From assembly GCA_039925965.1 (NCBI GenBank), contig JBDSXW010000017.1, positions 62,001 through 126,000 of the forward strand: a DNA stretch of 64,000 nt. Direction: 5' to 3'. Shown here one piece after another: positions 33,252 to 42,039 of the stretch. Under the pieces are notes generated by a model. It had not been told where the DNA came from and ran no database searches. It saw only the letters and a list, made by a program, of their open reading frames with translations. Source of the DNA: JAZKFT01 sp039925965 (lineage in GTDB: Bacteria > Bacteroidota > Bacteroidia > Chitinophagales > Chitinophagaceae). A program made the translations under genes and the position numbers. The number at the start of each line of letters is the position of its first letter. Position 1 is the stretch's first letter.

Positions 33252-34760
33252 TTACTGAGGTGTCAGCATAATCAATACCACAGAACTACGCTCCAATAAA
33301 ACCGGGACCTTTAGAAACCCTTTGTAGTCGTAAGATTGCTCCGATGTAATGGTCAGCGAAGTTTGTGTGGGGTTGATATAAAAATTATTGTTTTTGGAAT
33401 CGATAACATAGATGGTGGCTTTGGTTTTTTTACTGGCAAAGTATTGCAGCGGCAGGTTTTTTACCAGCACGTTTATTGTTTTGTCGGCTACCGTTGAAGT
33501 CCAGTTATAATTCCATACCAATACCCCAATACCCTTGTCGCCATCCTGTGCCGCCATGGTATGAATGCCAAGGCCCACACTGTTTACGCCTTTCGAATTT
33601 GCCTGTACCCTATTATTTAAATCCGACAATTTTTTGGTTAGCAACAATGAGTTGCCATAGGGGGATGCGTAGGCGTTTTGAACATCCAGCAATTGCGATT
33701 TGTTGGACAGGGTGCTGTGGTGTATCAGCCAGTTCAATACTTTGCTGATGCCCCCATCGTAGAGGTATTTTGCTTTGGTCAACTGCCCCCCCGGCTGCAT
33801 GGTGACCGTTTGTGCCAGGGTAAGGCCACTGGGTAAACTTGAGCCGCCAACCATGCCATACTCACTCAAGAAAATGGGAATGACGGGCAGGCCATTTGCC
33901 AGCATGGTGCTGTCGATGCGGTCGCGTGCCGTTAATAATTCCAGGGGGCGGTTGGCTTCACCATAACTATGGAACGAAAAGAAATTGAGCTGTTTTGCAG
34001 GATCGGTATCTGACTTAAACGCCTGTAAAAAACCAGTGGCATATACCAGCATATTGGGTACATTACTGGTAAACCCGCCATTGCTTATCCAGATCTTGTC
34101 GACTGGCTTTCCCAATGATATATTTTCCAACCGAAGTATTTCGTTGGCTTCATTTAAACCCCGGTAGTAGTTTTGGTAAACGGGGTAATACGTAGCCATA
34201 GTTTCGGGTGTGGCATCGGGTTCGTTGCTGCACTGAATGTATTTTATCTTAGGAAATTTGCGCTTGTAGTATAAAATGGTTTCCCTAACCAAATCTTTAT
34301 ATACGGTACTGTTGGTGGGCATCAGGTAGCTGCCCGAACTACGATGCCCGCTTAAGCAAATTAGCAACGAATCTGAGGTGGTGCTATAAAAGGTAAGCGC
34401 ATCTTCTACCCCTACCCCGCTGCCCGAATATTGGTAGTTGTAATTGATGGCACCGTTGTTATAAACGAATACCAACTGAATCCAAACCCTTGTAAGTTTT
34501 GTGTTTAAATTTTTGAGCCATGTGCGGGATGCTTCTCCTGGTATAGGGCTACTGGTGGAACTCCCATTGTATTTTTCTATCTCCATCATTTTACCTTGTG
34601 CCACCGAAAAGTCCACCACTACCATACTGCTGTCCTCATCGGCCTGTGTGGGCTGCTCCATCACAACACCTGGCACAATGACCCCACTCTTTTTTTTCTT
34701 ACAGCTTGCAGCAGACACCAATATTATCAACATCAGCCCCGTAAATATTTTCTTTATCAT
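33252..34760 (-). CDS. Lipoprotein with clan GH-A glycosidase-like fold
   Basis: A 502-aa protein with lipobox (SAASCKKKK) near residue 20, so it is lipid-anchored, likely on the cell surface. The central domain looks like a (beta/alpha)8 barrel: RVWIQLVF strand, IKYIQCSNEPDATPET with a candidate acid/base Glu (NEP), and PIFLSEYGMVGGSS with a candidate nucleophile Glu. A C-terminal beta domain follows (VLVWNYNWTSTVADKTINVLV). The NEP/SEYG pair is what clan GH-A families show. I cannot assign a CAZy family. Set in the PUL between the acetylesterase and a 1,007-aa protein with a similar catalytic region. Confidence 0.65.
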   Translation of the reverse strand: MIKKIFTGLMLIILVSAASCKKKKSGVIVPGVVMEQPTQADEDSSMVVVDFSVAQGKMMEIEKYNGSSTSSPIPGEASRTWLKNLNTKLTRVWIQLVFVYNNGAINYNYQYSGSGVGVEDALTFYSTTSDSLLICLSGHRSSGSYLMPTNSTVYKDLVRETILYYKRKFPKIKYIQCSNEPDATPETMATYYPVYQNYYRGLNEANEILRLENISLGKPVDKIWISNGGFTSNVPNMLVYATGFLQAFKSDTDPAKQLNFFSFHSYGEANRPLELLTARDRIDSTMLANGLPVIPIFLSEYGMVGGSSLPSGLTLAQTVTMQPGGQLTKAKYLYDGGISKVLNWLIHHSTLSNKSQLLDVQNAYASPYGNSLLLTKKLSDLNNRVQANSKGVNSVGLGIHTMAAQDGDKGIGVLVWNYNWTSTVADKTINVLVKNLPLQYFASKKTKATIYVIDSKNNNFYINPTQTSLTITSEQSYDYKGFLKVPVLLERSSVVLIMLTPQ

Positions 34761-34803
34761 GGTTTTTTCAATTGTTGTAAAAAGTTAAAAAAATTGTAAC
34801 ATC

Positions 34804-37800
34804 CTATTTACCCGTCCAGAAAATTAATTCCGGTTTATTAGTAGACTCAGATGAATTGATGTGCACTTTCCGGCCTTTGTCTTCATCATCGCCGATCTGC
34901 CTAGTTTCCCTTACCAACACAAATGTTACGCCGGTAACAACATGCTTTTTTATTGCATCGGTTACATCTAAAAAATGGTCGTGGGGTTTATTGCTGAAGG
35001 CAAGTTCACCAGCTATAAAGGCTTTTTGCCCGGGATCATTTATTAAAGCTTCTTTCGCGTCAAGCAGTGGTGCATTGTTCCAGCTGAGTTGCTGCTGATC
35101 CAATTTGTCTGTGGGTATGCCGTACACATGCAGCCGGTATGGCTCGTCGCCCCTATCGGTGCGCCCGTTTACTTTTAAAATGATGCGGCCTGCATTTTTT
35201 GCAGCACCCAATTCATCAAAATGGATATAGGTCACTTTATTATTATCAGGATGCGATGCATCCAACTGTACAATCAATTGCTTATTAAGGCCGTCGTTTT
35301 TACCGGCATTTTTGCCACCAGCAACGGTGGCATCGGCAGATGCAGTTGTTACGGATTTAAGCAGCCTGTTTTTGGGAATAGTTAACAGCACAACGCTTTG
35401 GGGCACTAATGTGAGACCCAGTTGTTTAGCATCATTCAAAGTAAATAACTGCGTTATTTCTCCGTAATAATCCGGGCTTACGGTTTCGGCTGTAACAGGT
35501 GCTCCTACTGGTATATCAAGGGCTTTTAAGTTGATGTTGAGGTTGTAATTAAACCCGTCACGCTGCACCAACCACATATAGTAATTTCCACTTTTTTCAT
35601 CATATGAAGTGTAGCTGTCCAGTCCGGTATCATCTTCCGAACACTTCGTTTCCATCAATGGCCTTTCATCTTTAAAACCCTTGGCGAAAAGCCGTACCAC
35701 TTCTCCTGTTCTTTGTATGCCTGATACATTATAATTAGGTTCACCAGTTGGCCCATCACCTTTGGCAAATAATTTGATCTCCCTTATTTTCAAAGCACCT
35801 GCATCATTACTTGTCAGCCTTATTTTATTGGTAGTAATGGCTTCTTTGAAAATGAAAAAATTCTGTGCGTATTTATTTTCTTTTTCTGCCATGCCGGGAA
35901 TATCTTTCCAATCATTGCCCGACAAATACCGCAGCTTAAAATTTTTTATCCGTGTAGGGCTGGTGTACATGCCGGACGCATCTCCCGAATACACAACGGC
36001 ACTACCAATTTCAAAAGATTTACCAAGGTCTATCTCTAGCCATTTCTCTTTGGTCGCAGTATCTGAAACCCAGGTAGAAACATCGGATTTATTTCCATCT
36101 GTAACGAGCTTTGTATTGCCAGCCTTATTGCTGGTGTTAACCGGTTTTCCCAAAGCAATATTTGTATAGGCATCTTCCACGATCCGCCTGCCCTGCCAGA
36201 TGAAATGGTGACCCGATTTAATACCTCTCGGATACGTGCTGCTGGCAGTGTTGGCAAATTTGAAAGCCCACATTCCGTAACCGCCATTTTTCATGTTGTT
36301 GGAATAGATACCCGCCCATTCCGTAAAAAGTGATGGAGAATCCATCGTCTCCTCTTTATCAATCAGGTAGGCATTCATCCATCGGCCAATCTCTGTATAA
36401 ACAACCGGCAATGAATCGCCGTTGGGATGATTATCCCGGAGCGTTTTCTCAATGTTCTGAATACGCGTTTCGTAGCCGGCGGCAGGTGAGTTATAAGAAT
36501 GGGTGGAGAAGATTTCCAGCAAGTCTTTGTCAACCGTTTTGCCGTGGTAATCCGTACGAATATTCTTTGCCACAGCGGCCCACCATTCCGGGTTATTGCC
36601 GGCTGTAACCGGTCCCACAAATTTGGGCGTTAAGCGTTTTGCATATTGCTTGTTCACATCCTGCACCGCACAGTGAACAGCGTCCGAAACGATCTGCATA
36701 CCCATAATCCATTGCTCCAGTTTCATGGGTCCCGAGTTGCGGTGGTTGGGTTCATTCTGCATCGCAAACATGGTTACGTCTCCCTGCTTCGCCGCATGAT
36801 ACGCCAATGCATAATAGCGCTGCCATTGCTTCCATTTGTTGGTCCAGTTGTCCTCAAAATCGGTACCGCCCATTTGCAGTACCACATCGATTCCAAGGCG
36901 TTTCAGTTCCGAGAGGGCATAGTTAAATACCATCGCGTTGGTGGAAGAAGAATCCGGGAGATCGTACAGCGGAAGCAATTGATTCCAATGGATAAAAGCA
37001 TTGTTCTCCGGGGCTTTGCGCAGCTCGCTTTTTCTTTTGTCAAATTCTGCTATGGAGGTAAGTGTTTTATCTACCTGCACAGCCGTATCGGGTACAAATG
37101 AATTCATAGTCGCCCATACCCGCAGGCTATTGACATTGCTATATTCCAACCAACCAGATACATTGCTGCCGGGCATGTAGTAGCCCTGGTTGTAGCCTAC
37201 ATACTTTAAAGTTTTTCCAACTACTTTATTGGTGACTGAAATGGTAGCATCTTTAGGTTCTGTAGACATCGCTTCCTGCCGTATGTTAGAGTTCACCACC
37301 GGGGGCTCCGGCATATTTGGGGCTTCCGTTCCAAAGGCTTCGATCTCCATAATACTGATCGGCTCGCCATCATCACATACCAGTCTTATTTTAAAAGTTG
37401 TAACGGCAGGTTTGTAGTTAAATGCAACAGTTGTCAGCCTGTTCTCATGCACTTCACTCTGAGGGAAATCGCTCCAGTTGGCATCATCCCAATACTGCAT
37501 TTTAAAATTCTTTACCGACCAAAAGCCCGCAGCCTGCGTCATTTCCCCGGGCTTCTTCTCTGCATCTGCAATGCCACTATGGATTTTCAGTCCGGTGATA
37601 TTGTAATATTTCCGCAGGTCAATCTCCACCAAATGCGGCGCACGGTTACTGGAGGCTTCCCATATTGAAGTTCTTGAAATAACGCCATCGACAATATTCG
37701 ATGCAGGATAGCCAGGCGCCTCTGAACTAACCACTACCGGCTTGTGCAACGCAACATTATTATTCTGCGAAAAGCCGGCGAGGCATCCCGCGACAAGAAG

Positions 37801-37827
37801 CCCCATCAAAAAATATCTTCTATACAT
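34804..37827 (-). CDS. Large multi-domain GH-A-like enzyme with two F5/8C domains
   Basis: About 1,007 aa from the ATG at 37827 (MYRRYFLMGLLVAGCLAGFSQ, signal peptide). Domains in order: F5/8 type C (discoidin/CBM32-like; NNNVALHKPVVVSSEA, then HLVEIDLRKYYNITGLKIH) about residues 22-165; a barrel about 200-560 with VTMFAMQNEPNHRNSG (candidate acid/base) and PVVYTEIGRWMNA (candidate nucleophile); a second F5/8C domain (WLEIDLGKSFEIGSAVVYSG) about 560-690; a linker; and a C-terminal DNRLRE/CBM96-like beta domain (LSWNNAPLL, then FLDVTDAIKKHV). Likely an exported endo-acting polysaccharide hydrolase; the CAZy family is not recognised. Two carbohydrate-binding modules fit an insoluble or large substrate. 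Confidence 0.68.
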   Translation of the reverse strand: MYRRYFLMGLLVAGCLAGFSQNNNVALHKPVVVSSEAPGYPASNIVDGVISRTSIWEASSNRAPHLVEIDLRKYYNITGLKIHSGIADAEKKPGEMTQAAGFWSVKNFKMQYWDDANWSDFPQSEVHENRLTTVAFNYKPAVTTFKIRLVCDDGEPISIMEIEAFGTEAPNMPEPPVVNSNIRQEAMSTEPKDATISVTNKVVGKTLKYVGYNQGYYMPGSNVSGWLEYSNVNSLRVWATMNSFVPDTAVQVDKTLTSIAEFDKRKSELRKAPENNAFIHWNQLLPLYDLPDSSSTNAMVFNYALSELKRLGIDVVLQMGGTDFEDNWTNKWKQWQRYYALAYHAAKQGDVTMFAMQNEPNHRNSGPMKLEQWIMGMQIVSDAVHCAVQDVNKQYAKRLTPKFVGPVTAGNNPEWWAAVAKNIRTDYHGKTVDKDLLEIFSTHSYNSPAAGYETRIQNIEKTLRDNHPNGDSLPVVYTEIGRWMNAYLIDKEETMDSPSLFTEWAGIYSNNMKNGGYGMWAFKFANTASSTYPRGIKSGHHFIWQGRRIVEDAYTNIALGKPVNTSNKAGNTKLVTDGNKSDVSTWVSDTATKEKWLEIDLGKSFEIGSAVVYSGDASGMYTSPTRIKNFKLRYLSGNDWKDIPGMAEKENKYAQNFFIFKEAITTNKIRLTSNDAGALKIREIKLFAKGDGPTGEPNYNVSGIQRTGEVVRLFAKGFKDERPLMETKCSEDDTGLDSYTSYDEKSGNYYMWLVQRDGFNYNLNINLKALDIPVGAPVTAETVSPDYYGEITQLFTLNDAKQLGLTLVPQSVVLLTIPKNRLLKSVTTASADATVAGGKNAGKNDGLNKQLIVQLDASHPDNNKVTYIHFDELGAAKNAGRIILKVNGRTDRGDEPYRLHVYGIPTDKLDQQQLSWNNAPLLDAKEALINDPGQKAFIAGELAFSNKPHDHFLDVTDAIKKHVVTGVTFVLVRETRQIGDDEDKGRKVHINSSESTNKPELIFWTGK

Positions 37828-37913
37828 ACTCCGGTTTAATATTGTTCCAATAATCAATGAATTCTTTTGGTTGGGATATCAACTCTCATCGCCGTGATTC
37901 TTAAAGCTGTGGC

Positions 37914-39101
37914 CTATAAACCCATAAACTTTTTATACCGCAGCATGGCCTCTGCATAATAGTAATCGGCATAGGGCAATGGAGCATCCACCTCAGTGTT
38001 CTTAGGGAAATGCGCAACGCTATGCATCAGAATAAAGCCACCGTTCTCCCCTGTTTTGGCCGTATATTCCGGTGAAGAAAGCGTGGTCAATATGGTTTTG
38101 ACAGCACCCATATATTTTGCAGATAGTTCCTTATTGCTATAGCCGGAAAGCTCTATCAAACCCGAGGCCATAACAGCCGCAGCCGAAGCATCGCGGTAGG
38201 TATTCGGGATACCGGGAGCGTTGTAGTCCCAATACGGCACCATGTCTGCGGGCAGGTTTGGATTGCTTAAAATAAAGGCTGCAATGCGCTGCGCATGATC
38301 GAGGTAGCCTTTATCTTTTGTTTCCCGGTACATCATGGTATAGCCATACAAGCCCCATGACTGCCCACGGGCCCAGGCTGATTCGTCAGCAGCGCCCTGC
38401 GCAGTTTGCTTTTTGATCACCTTACCTGTTTGTGGATTGTACACCACTACATGATACGAGCTATTGTCGGCCCGGAAATGGTTCTTCATCGTAGTGTTGG
38501 CATGGGTTACAGCAATATCATACAAGGACCGGTCGCCTGTTTCTTTAGCGGCCCAGAATAACAATTCAAGGTTCATCATATTATCAATGATTACCCGAAA
38601 CATCGTGGTATCATCCGCCTTGCCCCAGGAACGGATGCAACCCACTTTTGGGTTAAACCTGGCCGCCAGTCCGCGTGCTGAATTGATAAGGATTTTTTTA
38701 TAGGCGTCCTTTGGTGTGATACGGTTCAGGTTTCCATAACTGCAATACATCATAAAGCCGAGGTCGTGGGTGCCGGTACTATTTTGCTGATTGTCCATCA
38801 GCGGAATTTTCTTTATCACTTCATCATAGAGGCGCTGGTGTTTAGTATTCTCGTACAAGTATACCAGCGTACCCGGGTAGAAACCTGCCACCCAGTTTTC
38901 GGAAGTACAGGTTCTTAAAGTATCTTTTGTAAATGATCGCGGCATTACACCGTCGGGCACTTTTGTCATCAGGTATTTATATTGCCTGGCAGCGTGGTGC
39001 AGCTTTTTATCTATCCACTTCAATGAGCCATTTTGTGCTTTACAAGTTGTTGTGAACAACAGGCAGCCAACAAATACTCCGTAATAAAATAACTTATTCA
39101 T
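37914..39101 (-). CDS. GH88 unsaturated glucuronyl hydrolase
   Basis: A 395-aa exported protein (signal peptide or lipobox around TTTCKAQ). The alpha/alpha-barrel marks are SENWVAGFYPGTLVYLYE, STGTHDLGFMMYCSYG (a catalytic Asp of HD), NMMNLELLFWAAKETGD, and GAADESAWARGQSWGLYGYTMMYRETKD, followed by VPYWDYNAPG. GH88 enzymes hydrate the 4,5-double bond of unsaturated uronic acids left at chain ends by polysaccharide lyases, releasing the sugar as 4-deoxy-5-keto-uronate. Its presence means a lyase makes delta-4,5 uronyl ends in this pathway. Position next to DUF2264 and beta-helix genes supports a shared substrate. GH105 is the nearest alternative. Confidence 0.9.
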   Translation of the reverse strand: MNKLFYYGVFVGCLLFTTTCKAQNGSLKWIDKKLHHAARQYKYLMTKVPDGVMPRSFTKDTLRTCTSENWVAGFYPGTLVYLYENTKHQRLYDEVIKKIPLMDNQQNSTGTHDLGFMMYCSYGNLNRITPKDAYKKILINSARGLAARFNPKVGCIRSWGKADDTTMFRVIIDNMMNLELLFWAAKETGDRSLYDIAVTHANTTMKNHFRADNSSYHVVVYNPQTGKVIKKQTAQGAADESAWARGQSWGLYGYTMMYRETKDKGYLDHAQRIAAFILSNPNLPADMVPYWDYNAPGIPNTYRDASAAAVMASGLIELSGYSNKELSAKYMGAVKTILTTLSSPEYTAKTGENGGFILMHSVAHFPKNTEVDAPLPYADYYYAEAMLRYKKFMGL

Positions 39102-39190
39102 TCTTTGTTTTTTAGAATTTGTAAACTGTTTGCGCTAATTTGATGAGGGGCTGAATGAGCAGAAATATCCGATATCTATCGGCCCTTGTA

Positions 39191-40468
39191 TTATTCAATT
39201 TTCAACGCGTGGTCAACGGACTGATCTTCGCCGGCCCATATTTTTTTAGCGGTCCATGGCAAATCAGCGCCTTGCCAAAAAATATCAGCAGCAGGCAGAC
39301 CAAGCATAATAAAAGCTTCAGAACAGAGGTAGAGACTTCCCGTTGAAATGTAATTTTCACCCATCTTAGGTTGATGACCAGCAAAGCCAATCTGCAGCCA
39401 GCCTTTGCTATCGAAAGTACCGGGCATTTCTACCTGTCTTTTGATCACCGTGTAAAGTGCGGCCCTTACCTGTTGGGGTTGTACGCCTTCCGGCAAAGCG
39501 TGCATAAAAGCAATTTGCGACAGCAACTGGAAAGCCCCAAACCTGTATGCCAGTGAGCGGCCGACAGGTGGAAATGTGCCTTCGGGAGAAATTAACCGCT
39601 CCTGAATAGCAGCATAACGTTGTGCACGTTTCAAAACGTCTGCGTACAATTTCTTTCCCCTTGCACTACTGTCCGCAATCGTTTGATAAACCTGAAGCAG
39701 CATAGGTTGTATCACAAAACTATTGTAGTAGTCGAAGTGAAACTCAGGGCCGTCGCCATACATGCCATCGCCTTTGTACCAGAGCTCGTGTTGCTTCAAG
39801 GCATAATCCATACGCATCTTATCCGCTGAGTTATCAAACTTCTTCAGGGCCGCTTCTATGGTGGCGCTAAACATCAGCCAATTGCTGTAAGAAGGTGTAA
39901 TGGCCCGGGATGATTTCAAAGCGTCGATTACCATGGCCCTGGTTTTGCTATCCAAACCGCCCCATAAATAAACCGGGGCACGAAGCAGGGCATGTGCAAA
40001 AAAGGCCGCGTCTACCAGTGGTTGACTACCGGTATTAAAATTCATAAAATCCGCAGAAGACGGGTCTACAGCATTTTTAATGCAGGTAAGCGACAGTGTG
40101 ATATACTTTTTGCGAAGCTTGCCTTCATTCGTTTCGTCGGGGCCAAGTTCCAGCCAGGGAGCGAGGCCAGCCAGCAACCTGGCGAAGGCTTCAAGATGCG
40201 TGCTGTACGCTCGTTTTGCAGGATCTTCTGCTTCTACCGGCATCTGCAATTTTAGTTCCTTTTTACTAAGGGCCAGCAACACGGGATCGGCAATCTTTGT
40301 AAGTACATCAATGCAGTATTGTCTTTCGAGCGGGCCATCATTAAACATTGGTTGCTTTGCAGGTTGGCTCAACAGGGCTGTGCTCAGAAAGAGCAGACTC
40401 AATTGCCGGAGTAAACATTTCAGCAGCCTGTTGCTTTCCATTGTGCGCGTGTTTGGTGTATTCATCAT
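39191..40468 (-). CDS. DUF2264-domain protein
   Basis: A 425-aa protein whose ATG overlaps the stop of the upstream gene by 4 bp (ATGA), suggesting coupled translation; Met10 at 40441 begins the better signal-peptide core (LLRQLSLLFLSTALLS). The DUF2264 marks are FARLLAGLAPWLELGPDE, SQPLVDAAFFAHALLRAPVYLWGG, HELWYKGDGMYGDGPEFHFDYYNSFVIQPML, GRSLAYRFGAFQLLSQIAFM and GENYISTGSLYLCS. The helical pattern is that of an alpha/alpha toroid. From memory, some DUF2264 proteins have been placed in a glycosidase family acting on uronic-acid sugars (possibly GH154); I could not verify this. An exo-acting glycosidase on a uronate is consistent with the GH88 gene next door. Confidence 0.82.
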   Translation of the reverse strand: MMNTPNTRTMESNRLLKCLLRQLSLLFLSTALLSQPAKQPMFNDGPLERQYCIDVLTKIADPVLLALSKKELKLQMPVEAEDPAKRAYSTHLEAFARLLAGLAPWLELGPDETNEGKLRKKYITLSLTCIKNAVDPSSADFMNFNTGSQPLVDAAFFAHALLRAPVYLWGGLDSKTRAMVIDALKSSRAITPSYSNWLMFSATIEAALKKFDNSADKMRMDYALKQHELWYKGDGMYGDGPEFHFDYYNSFVIQPMLLQVYQTIADSSARGKKLYADVLKRAQRYAAIQERLISPEGTFPPVGRSLAYRFGAFQLLSQIAFMHALPEGVQPQQVRAALYTVIKRQVEMPGTFDSKGWLQIGFAGHQPKMGENYISTGSLYLCSEAFIMLGLPAADIFWQGADLPWTAKKIWAGEDQSVDHALKIE

Positions 40469-42036
40469 TTTATAATATTTTCTATCCCGATATTTAGTAC
40501 CTTATTCTTGTCAATCCTGTTTCCGTAAAAGTCTTTTTCCACATTGCTTTTAATTGCCGTACCAGCCAGTATTGCGGGTGATTTTTTTAAAAGCTTATAA
40601 CCTTGCCAGCCTGTTCCGGGTGCCATAAATCGCGGATCGGTATCTAATGGAAACGGGTCTTTGAATTCTGTTGGGGGAAGTATACCTGAGTAAAGGTTGT
40701 GGCTAAATAATACATTGGTAGCACTGGTAAATGCATAGGAGGCATTGGTGCCTTTGAAACAGAAAATGTTATTTGAAAATGAACTGCCATTCGGATAGAC
40801 CGTCCACTTATTGAGTTTGATAGCCACAACATCATTGAAACGTGCATCGGCGTATACCACGTTATTGTACATCTCCAGCCCTTCTACCCTACCGGAAATA
40901 TAGACACCCTGCCTTGCATTATTCTCAATTATATTATAGCGGATGATGGTACCCATATTAAAGTTGACAGGGTTATCGCCTACACCGGGGCCGCCCGTAG
41001 CTGTTACTCCACCGAGACCGTTATCGTGCAGGTAGTTATACTGGATGGTCGTATTCTTAGTACGGTAGTCGCTGTCGATGCCGCGGGCATCTGTGTCGCC
41101 CTCGTTGTAAATAGTATTCTTTGCCTCATTGTATTGGTACACGGTTCCATCGGTATTGAAATTAAAAACCGCGTTGCCCGAGATAATGACTCCGCAACTA
41201 TCGAATAGGTTGTGCTCAATTAAGGCGCCTGTTGCTACTCTTACTATCAGGCCGTTGCCCGCGATATTTTTAAAATGATTATCCCTGAAAACAACATGGG
41301 TATTCGGTGTCCAGTTGTCGGTCATGCCTTTGCCGATGCTGTCGCCAAACTTGCTAAATGCAGATCGGCGATCCCAGTCGGAGCGGAAGTTAAAACCAGT
41401 GCGGCTGAGGTTTTCAAAACTTGAATGGGTTATCATTACACCATCGAAATTGCTTCTGACTTTATCGCCTCTTGTATAAAAAAGCACGCCGCCATAAAAC
41501 CGGCTCTGGTCATTTTTTCCTTCATCTTTTGCAATATGCGTACTGTTGACATTGTATACCCTAACGCTATCCAGGTGAAAATGGTGCAGCGTGCCAGCGT
41601 CCTGGTTGATGATCCGTATGCCGGTAAAAACGTCATCTTTTGTGACGACTCCATTCCTGAAATTGGTTACTGCCAGGTTGGTGAGGTTGATGTATTGATG
41701 GTTGAGACAATAGATGGAGGTCGAATCGCCATTGCCGTCAATGATTGATGGCGTTGCGCCGCCAAAGGTCGTATATATCAAAGGCCTAAATTCAGTTCCG
41801 GAAGAATTGATATGCAGCGTCCCAACAAATCGTTGACCAGTTTTGAAAGCAATAATATCACCAGGCGTGAAGCTATTGTTGCTTACTTTCTCCAAAGTTC
41901 GCCAGGCGACATTTTTGGAAAGACCGTTGTTGTTGTCATTGCCCGCAACTGCATCCACATAGAAATCTTTGCAATTTCCTTTCATCAAAAAAAGAAAGCA
42001 AACCGTCATCAGAAAAACATGCTTCAAATTGCCCAT
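40465..42036 (-). CDS. Right-handed parallel beta-helix protein (lyase-like)
   Basis: A 523-aa exported protein; the first 22 residues (KHVFLMTVCFLFLMKGNC) are a signal peptide. It starts with KDFYVDAVAGNDNNNGLS, a common opening of DUF1565/Pel9A-like beta-helices, then regular turns rich in N and I/V, with DGVMITHSSFENL, HVVFRDNHFKNI, IQYNYLHDNGLGG, IRYNIIENNARQGVYISGRV, MYNNVVY repeated. It shares long near-identical stretches with the beta-helix core of the 49962-52613 gene, so they are paralogues. Polysaccharide lyases of families PL1, PL6, PL9 and others have this fold, but no catalytic signature could be assigned. It starts 3 nt after the GH39-like gene stop. Confidence 0.72.
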   Translation of the reverse strand: MGNLKHVFLMTVCFLFLMKGNCKDFYVDAVAGNDNNNGLSKNVAWRTLEKVSNNSFTPGDIIAFKTGQRFVGTLHINSSGTEFRPLIYTTFGGATPSIIDGNGDSTSIYCLNHQYINLTNLAVTNFRNGVVTKDDVFTGIRIINQDAGTLHHFHLDSVRVYNVNSTHIAKDEGKNDQSRFYGGVLFYTRGDKVRSNFDGVMITHSSFENLSRTGFNFRSDWDRRSAFSKFGDSIGKGMTDNWTPNTHVVFRDNHFKNIAGNGLIVRVATGALIEHNLFDSCGVIISGNAVFNFNTDGTVYQYNEAKNTIYNEGDTDARGIDSDYRTKNTTIQYNYLHDNGLGGVTATGGPGVGDNPVNFNMGTIIRYNIIENNARQGVYISGRVEGLEMYNNVVYADARFNDVVAIKLNKWTVYPNGSSFSNNIFCFKGTNASYAFTSATNVLFSHNLYSGILPPTEFKDPFPLDTDPRFMAPGTGWQGYKLLKKSPAILAGTAIKSNVEKDFYGNRIDKNKVLNIGIENIIK

Positions 42037-42039
42037 CTG

